A stretch of DNA of 64,000 nt from Haematococcus lacustris (Eukaryota; Chlorophyta; Chlorophyceae; Chlamydomonadales; Haematococcaceae). The stretch is from NCBI GenBank assembly GCA_030144725.1, contig JASKMD010000003.1, forward strand, positions 8,816,737-8,880,736, read 5' to 3'. The position numbers were made by a program, and so were the translations under genes. The notes under the pieces are model-generated. The model did not search any database. It was not told the DNA's origin and was given only the letters and a program-made list of their open reading frames with translations. Positions 11,149-22,100 of the stretch are shown in pieces (position 1 is the first letter of the stretch; every line of letters starts with the position of its first letter).

Positions 11149-12687
11149 GCCATTGACATCGCTTGGGGTGGGGTGAGCAGTGTCAGTGGTGCTGGGGGAG
11201 GGGGTGAGGGGTGGGGGAGTGCTCAGCTCCACCAGAACCTCCAGGCTGCTGCGCCCTACCCAGATCACCTGCCCGGTCATCAACAGGTCACACCCAGCCT
11301 GGCTATGCACTGACGGCAAGGCCTGCAGGGGGTGAAGTGGTGGTGGGGGGGGCAGGCCTGGGGGCGGCAAGGGTGGGGGCGGCAGTGGTGGGGGTTGCTG
11401 CAGCTCCAACGGCGAGGTTGTCATCGCCATGTCTGGGGGTGCCGGCATCTCCGGTGGCTGCTGCTCTGCGTGCCGCTGATGGCTGCTGCTGGTCCCCGGC
11501 TGAGGTCTGGCAGGTGGCTGCGGGGCTGGGGCAGCAGTGAGGGGGGGCGTGGCGGGAGAGGGTTGGGGGATGGGTGTGGGTGGGTGCGTGTGCTGCAACC
11601 AGGTCAGGCGGTCTAGGTAGGCGGTCAGCAGCGTGTTGGGGGTGGGCCCCACATGGCGGCTGGCTACATCAGCTGCAGGCCGGCAGCCAGGCAGGCAGGG
11701 AGGCAAGGCAAAGCAGCATAGTGAACAAAGAGGCATCTGCCCTGCCCCTGCCACCGCCCCCTGCCCTGTCCCCGCCCCTGCTGCCACCCTCAGGCCCGGC
11801 CCCTGTCCCTGCCCCTACCACACCCCCTGGCCCCGCCCGTACCTAGCCTCATCCACACCTCTTCCTAGCGGCTGCTAGGCAGCTGACCTGCAAACGTGTC
11901 CAGGTCTCCCAGGAAGAGTGGGATGTCATAGACCAGGCGCTGCGGCTCCTCCCCACACGCACCGCCCCCGCCTGCATGCAGCGCAGCCTGTTCAGCACAC
12001 AAGCAGACAGGCACGCTGGTTGCCTATGTGTATGCCATGTGTATGTCATGTGCATGCCATGTATATGCCATGTGCATGGGAACTCCACACAGACAACACC
12101 AAATTGTGGTGGACCACGCCTAGTGGTCTACGTCAAGGTGGGCCCTAGTGAGGGTCGAGGTGCTGGTTGCGCTGGTGCCCTAGTGAAGGTTAAGGCCTCC
12201 GGGCTCAGCCAGCAGTACAGCGGGCAGCGAGGTAACAGGCTGTGCAGGAGGGTGGTGTGCAGGAGCTGGGTGGTGGGGCTGGGAGTGGGGGGATGCTGGG
12301 AGGAGGTGGGACGTGCCATATGCTTGCATGGAACATGGTGGTGACATGGAGTTACGGCTGCATGGTTGGCATCAGGGGGGCCTTACTTGGACTTGCTGCG
12401 TCTGTTGTGGTGGCTGGAGGCAAGGTGTGCAGCGCCAGCAGTTCAGGCCGGCTGGCAAAGGGATAGCGCAGCTGCAGCAGCGAATCTGAAGAGGTCCGCT
12501 GGCCGGGGTCAGCCTGCACAGCCAGGAGCTGCACCCTGGCTGACCTGACGAGTAGTCCCTCCAGCACGTGCCAAAGTGTAGTTGCGCTCTGGCTGCACAT
12601 TGAGGGCTGCGAGTCTTGGACAGACTTACTTGGACGGGCTGGCTTCCGCGGACAGACATGGTCTCCGCGGGGGCGCTCACGACGCAT
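6356..12687 (-). CDS. ACOT9-type acyl-CoA thioesterase with two hotdog domains
   Basis: Seven minus-strand exons join in phase: 12387-12687, 11888-11971, 10766-11672, 8087-8324, 7710-7853, 7095-7175 and 6356-6658 (about 685 residues). Hotdog 1 shows LRYPFASRPELL, DIPLFLGDLDTFA, SGQ-like TGQVIWVGRSSLEVLVEL and, after a long Pro/Ser insert, FVMASRDP..AAPVPGLQLRNGEE. Hotdog 2 shows RNTTGTVYGGQLLRYGLAL, DVPFKALVPLGALLHL and the C-terminal VIPETAQEKRL. This order matches the ACOT9/ACOT10 family, which hydrolyses acyl-CoA to fatty acid and CoA, usually in mitochondria. The TGA at 10762 is intronic: the exon ends AG|GTGAGG at 10766. The start is the least certain part, because the first in-frame ATG (12687) may be preceded by an undetected exon with a targeting peptide. 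Introns 1 and 3 hold Fanzor transposon pieces; intron 5 holds a 29-bp minisatellite. Confidence 0.82.
7345..7709. repeat. 29-bp minisatellite in thioesterase intron 5
   Basis: About 13 head-to-tail copies of a 29-base unit (core TGCTGCCGCCACCACCTGAC) vary mostly at one C/T position. Because 29 is not a multiple of three and the unit has no stop on the minus strand, all three minus frames are open and give long repetitive peptides that should not be taken as genes. On the gene strand each unit contains CAGGTCAGG, the same sequence as the 5' splice site of exon 5 at 7710, where the array begins. Confidence 0.9.
8729..10022 (+). mobile_element. Fanzor transposon, internally deleted, both ends present
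   Basis: The left end (8729-8800) is GGAAGTGC/TTTGGAAGTG iterons followed by GTGAGTGACATCGCCTCCTGG. An ATG at 8850 opens a basic peptide, MPPRKRPSAAEQEPLPIESP, followed by KKR-type residues, that resembles a nuclear localisation N-terminus. A possible second exon (about 9003-9078) gives KQREERRAEWITQRRQ and ends at GTGCGC. The C-terminal Fanzor coding part runs from about 9165 to 9728: SSAVNGQQPCERQL, GMMWCPVV, a Lys/Pro linker, then DRDCNAALNMQRIG and WRPLELCFWPEQG. The block with GG(W/R)..VVFFG and the DEHRTTR motif is deleted. The right end has iterons at 9847-9915, the GAGAACTCCACACAG box and a hairpin. A partial extra right-end segment follows at 10130-10220. The whole lies in intron 3 of the thioesterase gene, antisense to it. 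Not autonomous. Confidence 0.72.
12020..12185 (+). mobile_element. Right-end fragment of the Fanzor transposon in thioesterase intron 1
   Basis: The fragment contains the 11-base iterons (TGTGTATGCCA type, 12028-12076), the box GGGAACTCCACACAG (12078-12092) and a hairpin with arms 12104-12117 and 12123-12136, then GGGCCCTAGTGAGGG and GAGGTGCTGG. No Fanzor coding sequence is attached. Its hairpin has a different primary sequence from that at 5542-5611 but the same place and form. Confidence 0.7.
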
Positions 12688-13360
12688 TGCTGTAGCACTC
12701 CAGTTCTACCTTGGAACTCGGAGATGGGGGAGCTATGCGGAAGCAGCGAGGCTGGCAGGGCGCACCAAGCAACGTCCTTGAGGGTAGGGAGCCGCGCCAT
12801 AGCTACAGCTGCCATGCTTGGGCGCATCGCGGATGGCGAATGAGTGTGGGATTGTATGCGGCTTGCATGTGTGTTGCATGTCCTAGAAGTCATGTCTCTG
12901 GCGAGCTGTACACTTATGCGTACGACATATCACACAGGCAACAAGGCCTGGAACCTCGCAATCGCGACGACGATACAATGATCGGAAACTACTTGTGTTA
13001 TCTTTGAGTGCACTCCCACGAGATCCATCAGCCATGTCTTTTCATTACAATAATGAGAACTTGCTTGACGTTCGTTTTGAGCCCATGTGCACCTTTAGTT
13101 GTACACCTTGCTTTGAAGTGCGTTGCAGAAAGTCCCGAACCCTTAGAGGGGGAGGGCGGCCAAGAAGCGTAACGGCTGACGGCTTAAGCGGTGTAAGCCA
13201 CATCATCACATGAAACTACTTGTAAAAACAATGAGGTGCTGTTTGGGGCCCGACATTTGACCATTCTAGGCGCACCCAGCTCGCTCACAGATGCAGCAGG
13301 AGTAAAGCATTGCACCCTAAATTGTATCTTGTCCTTAGCGTATGCAAGCATGGTGACGGA
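12688..13360. other. Region upstream of the thioesterase, no settled gene
   Basis: This is the 5' side of the minus-strand thioesterase. A frame on the minus strand (MAAVAMARLPTLKDVAW..., from about 12816) could be an upstream exon with an organelle-targeting peptide, but I could not join it in phase. A plus-strand TTACA near 13046 (TGTAA on the minus strand) may serve the gene arriving from the right. Confidence 0.3.
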
Positions 13361-14998
13361 TCAAGCCGACCGGAGCAGCCCGCGGCTCTTTTCCTGCTCG
13401 AGTCTATACGCGGCTGCATGCAGCGCCTTCCATGGAGGTTGCCCGCCTGCAGCTGCCTGCGCCGCGATCGCAAGCTGGCCTTGGTGCCGCCTGGGGCTGC
13501 CTGCCGTCGGACTGGTGGCGGGGCGCTCTGGGTGCTGCACGACCGCATTCATCTGTGCCCAGGCCAGGCTGCCCGGAACACTGCAGCCAAGAGCAGCGGA
13601 CAACGGCCCAGCCTTGGGCAACTGCGACATTGACCAGTACGGATGCGGATGCTGTTTCGCGTTCCCGCCCGCCTGCCTCCCGCCGCTTGCGCTGAACCAG
13701 CGCGGCGCGCGCGAGGAGGGGATGAGGGCGAATGCACCTCCCGCGTCCGCGGTTGGCGCTGAGTCCTGCAGCTGGGCCCCTGCCGCGCTTCTTGCTGCCA
13801 TACCGCCTTGTTGTCCAGGCTGAGTTTCCGCATGAGAGGGGTGTAAGGCCGGAGGCAAGGTCCATGCAGGGGGCACCGTGGCTGCTGCTGTCCTGCTGCC
13901 ACCGGACCCCCCCCTGCCTCCCCCTGACTGTCCTCCTGCCCCCCTGCCACCCCCCCCCTGCTCTGAGTCCGCATGCCCCCCCCCTTGCCCCCCTCCTGGG
14001 CCCTCCCCTGCGCCCCAAACTGGCGCACCAAGCTGCGGTGCCAACAGCCCCACTGCAGCCAGGGGCAGCCTGTGGGCCCTCAGCAGGGGGCAGGGGGGGA
14101 CTGTGGGGCTGGAGGTGGGGGGGTGGGGCAGGGAGTGGGGGGGGGCAGCAGTGCGGTCTGACCCAGTGTCCCCTGACCCCTGCCTGGAGGCTGCAGCTGG
14201 TGCAGGGGGCCCAGGGGCAGGGGGCCCAGAGGCAGGGGAAGGGGCAGGGGCAGGGGCCAGCCAAGCGGTGGGTGCCACCGTCTGCCAAGAGCGTCCAGGG
14301 GGAGTGCAGGGTGGTGGGTCGGGGCGGGGGGGGGAGGCCATGGTGCGGAGGGCGTGGCGTTGACCCATGGTGGAGTGGGGGGAGGAGGGGGCGCCAGCGC
14401 TGCTGCTGTCCAGGTAGTGGGGGGCCAGGGGGGGTCTGGGGGGCCCTGGTTCGCCAGCCCCGAGTGCGCTGCTGTGCTGACTGACTTCAGGAGTTGCTGG
14501 GGCGGTGGCGGCCTCACCGCTGCTGCTGCTGCTGCAGCGGCGACTGAGCACAGAGCGGGGGGGGGGCACCAGGGGGGCCTGGGGCTGGGTGCTGCTGCTG
14601 TGCCCGCCTGCTGCTGCTGGGTGGTGTGTCTCTGGCATTGGCTGGTGAGGGGGAGGGGAAGGAGGGTGGCTGCCATGGGTGAGGCGTGGGGTGAGTGGGG
14701 TGTGTGGTACGTGTGCGTGCGTGGGTGTGTGTGAGTGGGGCGGGTGGAGAGTCAAGGAGGGACCGGGTGGGGTGGGTGGGCGCCGGTTGGGGGAGGGGCT
14801 GGGTGGGGTGGGTGGGTGGCGGTTGGGGGAGGGGCTGGGTGGTGGGTGGGTGTGTTGCCCCCCCTCTTTGTGCAAGCTCGGCCAGCTGGCTGTGCAGTTG
14901 CCTGGGGGGCTGGTGGAGGGGGAGGGGCTGGAGGTGGCCTGAGGAGGGGTGCAGCCAGGCCTGCCCTGCCAGCTAGGGGTGGGGCAGGATGCTCGCAT
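13361..14998 (-). other. Long low-complexity open frame, possible 3' exon of the EF-hand gene
   Basis: A 545-codon minus-strand frame is rich in Pro, Ser, Gly and His. It has no recognised domain and includes runs such as PPAPGPPAP and GGGRGAGGQ. Frames this long arise by chance in DNA of this composition, and the other two minus frames and two plus frames are also long here. Its last 150 codons (for example GGMAARSAAGAQLQDSAP and ALHAAAYRLEQEKS) are less repetitive and could be the true last exon of the gene to the right. I could not connect it with splice sites, so it is not called a gene. Confidence 0.2.
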
Positions 14999-15777
14999 CC
15001 AGGCGTCTTGGGGGTGGGGGGTGTGGGGGGGAGGGGCCTGGCTGAAGCTGCGCCGCTGCTGGGCTGCAAACCGGGCGTCCTGCAGGCAGGCAGGCAGGCA
15101 GCAGCATCACCGCTGGGCTGACAGGGCTCGGTGGCGGTGCACGGTTGGAGGTGAGGGCAGGGGTAGGGACGGGAGCCTGGGAGGGTGTGAGGGTGGGTGT
15201 GAGGGTGGTGTGAGGGTGGGTGTGAGGGTGGGTGTGAGGGTAGGTGTGAGGGTAGGTGTGCGGGCAGGGGGAGGGACTCCCATGGCAAGCGCTATCCAAC
15301 GGCAAGGCGAGCTGGGCTGACTGTGGCAGGTGGGCCACACGCCCGATTCCCAGGTTGAGGAGGATGTGGCACAGCTGTGTGCGCTATGCAGCATTGGGGG
15401 AGACATGGGAGCATGAAGGGTATGACTGCTACAAAGACTGACAAGGGTGACAAGCTCCAAGACCTAATTAAGTACAAGAGACCCATTCTTTTCCTCTATG
15501 TATTGATTTCTTTGTTGTATAGCTCAGACTGACATGCCCCAGATTCATACCCCCAAACGTCATAGCTCCACATTGATGGTCGCAAAATCCAACAAAATGG
15601 TCGCAAAACCGCAGGCAAAGGTTCCTGTCCATAGGGCCATGCGCGGTAGCGCAGTTTGCAATGCGCCAGAGGAACCCTTGCTGCCCCAGCTGGACCCTGT
15701 TAGCCCCTCAGCCCCTCATACCCTCAGCCCCTAGAGTACAGCTAGGAAGGTAGCAGTGCTGCTAACCCCTACCCCTA

Positions 15778-15950
15778 CTGGAAGTGCTCTTTGGAAATGC
15801 CCCTTTTGGAAGTGCTCTTTGGGGGTGCCCTTTGGAAGTGTGGGAGTGAGTGACATCGCCTCCTGGGTATTAGTAGGTATCAAAAGGTGTTAGTAGATAT
15901 GAGCCTAGTGGCGCAATGCCTCCGAGGAAGCGGCCCAGTGCCGCGGAGCA
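15778..15950 (+). mobile_element. Left-end fragment of the Fanzor transposon
   Basis: GGAAGTGCTCTTTGGAAATG iterons (15778-15840) are followed by GAGTGAGTGACATCGCCTCC and then ATGCCTCCGAGGAAGCGGCC, the same start-codon block as at 8850. The match ends abruptly at GCCGCGGAGCA (about 15950). No nuclease domain follows. Confidence 0.7.
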
Positions 15951-16189
15951 TGTTACTACAAGCTGCCCATGCCCATGATGTCACTACAAGCTGCCCATGT
16001 TGCTGCAACAGAAACACACATAGAGCGAGCTGCCTGATGACAGGCCCAATCTTTGTCCCTGCCCCTCACCCCTGCCCCTGCCAGTGCCCCTTGACCCTGC
16101 CGTTGGCCCCTTTCCTGCCCCTTCCCTGCCCCTTCCCCTTCCCCTTCCCCGCCCCTTTCCCCGCCCCCACCACTTTTCTTGGCCCCTAC

Positions 16190-19100
16190 CTCCCCACCCG
16201 CCCCCACCACATCCCACGCCCCTGCCCCCACACCCGTGCCCACCACTTCGGCCGCCCTCTTCTCCAGGCGCGCGAAGTATGAGCAGGCCGCCGCCTCCAC
16301 CCTGGTGGTCAGGCGGCGCTGGCGGCGCTCACTGGCGTCTAGGCTGGTCAGCCCCAGCGCTGGGCGCAGTCAGGGCAGGGGGCATGGCGGTGTCAGGGGA
16401 AGGGGGTCATGAGGGAGGGGAGGGGGGGGGGGCGGGAGGGCAGAGAGCAAAGGGCAGGGCCAAGGAATAGGCCAGCCAGGGTGGGGGTAAGGGCAGGAGC
16501 AGGGGCAGGTGCAGGGCCAGGAGGAGGGGCAGGGAGGGGGGCAGGAGGAGGGGCAGGCGCAGGGCCAGGAGGAGGGGCAGGGTGGGGGGCAGATGGAGGG
16601 GCAGGAGCAGGGGCAGGGGTGGGGGCAGGAGGAGGGGCAGGGGCGGGGGTGATCCAGTTGAGGGTCATCATGAGAGCTGAGGGCGCTGACCTGCTCTGTT
16701 GCGGCTGAAGCTGAGTGTGGGCGCCAGGGCCATGAGCCGCCGCTCCTTGTCAGACTGCAGCAGCTGCGCCTGCAGGGGGTGGGACAGGAGGCAGGCCGCC
16801 CGGCCCCTTCACACTGGGCAGCTTGTGCAGGCAGCAGGGAGGGGGGCTGGCCGCCTGCTTGCCGCCTGCCATGTCCTCAGCCATGTGCCAACTGGTTGTC
16901 ACAGCAGGGACACCCCCCACCCCTCCCCCCTGGCCCCACCCGCACCCGCACCCCTCCCCCACAGGGCAGGGGGACAGCAGGGGGCACAGGGCTCCAGGGC
17001 CATAAGAGCCGTGGCTGCACCCCAGGCCCCCACCCCTCCCGCCTGCCACCCCCCCTTTGCCGCCTTCCATGTCCCACACGCCCTCACAGGTCCCTCCCCT
17101 CCCCTCCCCTCCCCTCCCCTCCCCTCCCCTCCCCTCCCTCCCCTCCCCTCCCCTCCCCTCCCCTCCCCTCCCCTCCCCTCCCCTCCCCTCCCCTCCCCTC
17201 CCCTCCCCTCCCCTCCTTTTCCCGCACCCCAGGCAGCTCCCTGCTCTTCCACTCTGTGCGCTGCCTCTCACCCTCCTTCATACCCCTCCTCTCCCAACCC
17301 CCTCCTCCTCACCCCTCCTCCCTCACCTTGTGTGCCGCCAGAGGGCTGATGGCGGCCCACTGCACCTCCTCACCCCCCTCACTGGTCAGCCGCGTAGGCA
17401 CCGCTTCCCCTGCTGCTGCCCGCCTGGCTTGCCCCCTCGCCTGCCTGTGCCTCGCCCCTGCCCCCCTCCCCCCCGGGGGCCCCTCCATGCATTCGTCCTG
17501 CCCCCACGCCACCCCCCCCTCCCTTAACCTGCTGCCGGCCCCCAAGCCCCTGCTCGCCGCCCCCCGCCCCCCCCCCGCTGACTGCTTTGGGCTGAGCGGC
17601 AGCACAGGGACCAGCAGGGAGTCCTTGCGGGGGTCCAGGCTGGGGAAGGGGCTGGTGCCTGGGGGGGGCGCCAGCTGCTCCGCATGCTCAGGCTCCAGCG
17701 GCAGATCCCTGCCCAGCACTGTCTGCTGCAGCCGGGCCAGGGCGTGGCCCAGCTTGGCCTTGCGGGTGGCGGCAGTCACGGTGCCCAGCCCTAAGCTCAG
17801 CAGCTGCTGCGGCACCGGGCCGCTGGAGGCTAGGGGGGGGGCGTCAGGGGGGGCTGGGACGCCAGCAGGGGGGGGGTGGGCGGGGTCGCGAGGTGTGGGG
17901 GCGGGGTGCGGGGAGTGGGGGAGAGGGTCAGGGGGGGCCAGGGCCAGAGGGAGAGGGGGAGGGCCATGCAGGGCTTCCAGAGGGGGAGGGAGAGGATGGT
18001 TTGAGACAGGCCCCTCGCCCTCTGCGCATCCCACCACGCGTTCTAGTGTGACCTTAGGTGTGACCTCAGGTGTGACCTCTGCCCCTGTCACACCAACATG
18101 GGCTGGTGCGCCCCGCGCAGTATGCCGGTTGGCAGGGAGGGTAAGGAGGGGAGGTGCGTGGGCTGAGTGGGGGCGAGTGGTGGTGGGGTGGGGAGCAGGC
18201 GGGTTGAGAGGGGGTGGGGTGGGTAGGGGCCAGGGGTCTGCCTGCTCTTGTGGCCCTGGGTGGCGGGGTGGCGGGGGGGCCGGGGGGGGGAGGGAGGGAG
18301 GGGTAGGCAGGTGGGCAGAGGGGGGCCGGGAGGGTGTGGGCTGCTGGGCAAGCATGCTGCGCAGCGCTCCAGAGTCCTAGGCAGCAGGACAGTGGGGGGG
18401 GAGGAGGCAGGGGGGGGGCTGCGATGGTGGGGTTGGTCGGGTAAGGGGGGCACAACAGGCGGGGGGGGGGGGGTAAAAGCTGGTGCAGGCTGGGATGTTG
18501 TGGGGCATGTCTAGTGCAGGGATGGGTTGCTGTGGCTAGGGGAGAGTGGGGTTGGGGGTGGGGGAGGGGGCCAGGTGTTAGGCGTGCTGTGTGGCCACCT
18601 CACCCTGCCTAGACAGGGCCAGGGCGAGGTCTAGGGCCAGGGTCACCCTGTTAAAGAAACTGAGCACTTAGCCTCGCCCCTGGCCACGCCCTGCACCCCC
18701 CTGACACACGCTCCACCTAGCCCATAACCCCCCTCCCTGCATACACACAGGGGTGGGGGGTGAGGGTCAGGGGGTAAGGGTCAGGGGGTGAGGGCCAGGG
18801 TGACGCTAATCTGACCCCAAACCCACCTCCCCGCCCTAACCACAGCCCCTGGCCCAGGGCCTTTCAGTGAGCTTCTGGCTTGATGGCTTCTGGCTTGATG
18901 AGGGGGGGAGGGGGAAGGAGGGGCAGGGGAGGGGCCTATCTCTCTCATGCAAGCAACAGCTTGTACAGTGGCTAGTGCTTGGACACATTGCTGTGCCACA
19001 GGCTGCAGCATCTGGCCTTGGACAGCTTGGACTGGGGCTGCTGGCTCAGGAGGAGGAGCCCAGGGGGAGCAGCCTACCTCCCCCAAGGCGGCAACTCCCC

Positions 19101-22100
19101 CCCGCCCCCAGCCCCTGCACGGCCCCCTGCTGCCCCTGCCATGACCGCCCCGCCCTCTTCTTCCCCAACCCAATGTCTCCTACAGCTGCCTAAGTGGCCC
19201 AGCCCCCCTGAAGACAGCGGCCCCGCTGGTTCCTGGCCCTCACGCTGCTGCCGCATCCACCCCACGCCCGCCCTCCCTGACTCCCTGCCACCTACCCCTG
19301 GGCCCCTCTCCAGCCCAGCTGCCCCTCATGCCACCTGGCATCCCCACTACCCTCAGACCCTGGACCCCAGGGGGAGCAGCCTGTCCAGCCAATCCATGCC
19401 CCCGCCCCCGCCCCCGTCCCAAGCCTCCAGCACCTTGCCTACACTAGGAGTGGCCGCACCCTGGGCACCCGCCTCCCTCTGCTGCCAGCAGCCAGCTCAG
19501 CCGGCACCCCCCTGCTGGCCAACTGTGCACCCTCAGCTGCGCCCTGCACCCTGAGCTGGTCACCAGTACCAGCAAGCTCAGCAAGCTCCACCACCCTCCC
19601 CTACAGCCTGCCACACTACCCTTCCGCCTTCCACTGCCCCGCCAGCCCCACCACCGTCCCAAGAGCTCTCTAGCTGTGCACCATGCTGTGCCTCAGCCCT
19701 GCCCCACCAGCTACTCCAACATCCCCACCCACTGCCCCCAGGCACTCACAGCCCCTTCTCTTGCCCCTGACGCTGCTCCCGCCCCTGGGCTGCGGTGTGG
19801 CCTGCAGCCGCCCCTGCCCTGCCCTGCCCCCCTCACCCTCTGGTGGCGGGCACTGAGCGCCGCCTCCTGGGGGCTGCTGGCTGGGGCCGCTGCTGCCAGC
19901 TCCTCCTGGTACTCCGCAAGGCGCTGGCGCAGGCTGCTCATCTCCGCCTCGGCGCCCTGCTTCAGACGCTGGTGGAGCAGGAGCACCTGGCGCCAGCGAT
20001 CAGGGGGGGCAGGGGGGACCAGGTGCAGGGGGAAGGGGGGACTAGGGGGGAATGGGAGCAGGAAGGGGAGGAGGAGCGGGAGAGGAAAGGGGGGCGGGGA
20101 GGGGGAGTGGGGAGAGGGGAGAGGGCACAGGGGAGAGAGGATCCTACCGAGGCTCGGGCCCGGCCTCCATCCATCATAGCCTTCACGAAGCGCTTGCGGC
20201 GAATGGCCCGCACCGCGTCAGCAAACCCCAAGCTGGACTGCACACATAGCAGCAGGACTGCACATCTGGCTGAGCACTCCTGGCTGCTGCCCCTAGCCCC
20301 TCCTGATTCAGGCCACACCCACCCTGTGCAGCTCATTACTTGCCTTCCATGCCTGACCGAGACAGGCCATCCCCACCCCTCACCCCCCGCCCCTCACCCC
20401 CTGCCCCACACCCCCCGCCCCTCACCCCCTGCCCCTCACCCCCTGCCCCTCACCCCCTGCCCCTCACCCCCTGCCCCTCACCCCCTGCCCCTTGCTCCTG
20501 GCCTCCCCAGCTGCAGCCTGACCTTGCCAGCAGGCAGGAGGCGGGCACCTGGGACGCCAAGGCTGCTCTGCTGCACCAGCGCATGGCCCATGATGCTCAC
20601 AAACTCCGCATGGTTCAACGTCCCTGACTGGTCAGGGTCAGCCTGCAGGGGCAGAGGGTGGGGCGGGGTGTGGTGTGAGGCGGGGTGTGAGGCGGGGTGT
20701 GAGGTGTGGTGTGAGGCGGGGTGTGAGGTAAGGCAGGCTGTTCAGGGGCAACAGCGGCCCTAAGGGACTTGCTGTCCAAGCTTAAGGTGCTCTTTGCTAT
20801 TTTGGAAGTGCTCTTTGGAAGTGCCCCTTTTGGAAGTCTTGTGTGCATGGCTGCAGTTGGAGGAGGACATGGCTGAGGTGTCCATGCAGCGCCATGGGCA
20901 GGCCAAGCAGCTGGTGATCTTCTTTGGCGCAGCTAGCATTGGCACCAGGGGAGGCTGGGGTGCTGATGCGGTGCTGCGGGCCTGCCGCAAGGTGGTGTGC
21001 AGGCCCAGGGGCACAGACCAGCGGCGGGGCAGGGTGGTGCTAGTGGATGAGCACCGCACCACCCGGGTCAGCTCATCTGTGAATGGCCAGCAGCCCTGTG
21101 AGAGGCAGCTGAACAAGCGCAGGAACACCAGGCCTGCAAACTGGAAGCCCCCAGCAGGGCAGGTGGAACAGCGCTTGCTGCGCCCAGCATGGAGCCAGCA
21201 GCGTGACCAGCCAGTGTGGGGCATGATGTGGTGCCCAGTAGTAGCCCCACGCAAGCCCCCCCAGGCCCCATGTGGCAGCCAGGCAGCCACACCGGCAGCA
21301 GCCTCAGAGGCTGGGCCCAGCACTCCCCTGCCAGCCAAGCGCAGCAAGCGCACCAAGGCTGAGCCGGCAGCTGAGCCCAGCCAGCCCACCAAGGGCAAAG
21401 GCAAGGCCCAGGGCAAGGCTGCCAAGGCAAAGCCAGCACCGCAGCCAGGCAGGTGGCTGGACAGGGATTGCAATGCAGCGCTGAACATGCAGCGTATTGG
21501 GGAGAGCAGGTGGCGCCCGCTGGAGCTGTGCTTCTGGCCAGAGCAGGGGAAGCTTCCAGCCAAGGGCAAGGAGTACCATGGCCTGGGGTACAAGCGGCTG
21601 CGAGACAAGCTACCCAAGGCCCAGCAGGAGCAGCAGCCTGCTGTGGCACAGTAGTGTGTCTTCACCCCCTCTTTACCCCACTCCTTGACCCCCCCTTCTT
21701 TCCCCCTCCTCCTGGCTCCTGAAGCCCACCTCTTCCACCCCCCTCCTGTACTCCCGCTCCTTATCCCCCTGGCTCCCCCTCTACCTGCCCCCCTCTACCT
21801 GCCCCCCTCTATCTGCCCCCCTCTACCTGCCCCCCTCTATCTGCCCCCCTCTACCTGCCCCCCTCTATCTGCCCCCCTCTACCTGCCCCCCTCTATCTGC
21901 CCCCCTCTACCTGCCCCCCTCTACCTGCCCCCCTCTACCTGCCTCCCACCTGAGCCATGAACTCAGCCATGGCCGCCTTGTTGAGGCACAGGCCAATCTC
22001 CCTGAACGCCGCCAGCAGCTCATGCTTGTCAATCACGCCTGAGTTGTTCTTGTCCAGCAGCCTGAGCCACATAGCAGCAGCAGCAGCAGCAGCAGCACCG

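Noticed and set aside
10762..11787. A 341-codon single-exon gene ending at the TGA at 10762
   Set aside because: The TGA lies inside AG|GTGAGG; splicing at 10766 to the acceptor at 8324 keeps phase and continues into the second hotdog domain.
13361..14998. 545-codon Pro/Ser-rich minus-strand frame as a stand-alone gene
   Set aside because: No domain, several equally long frames overlap it, and no splice join to neighbouring exons could be shown; kept only as a low-confidence note.
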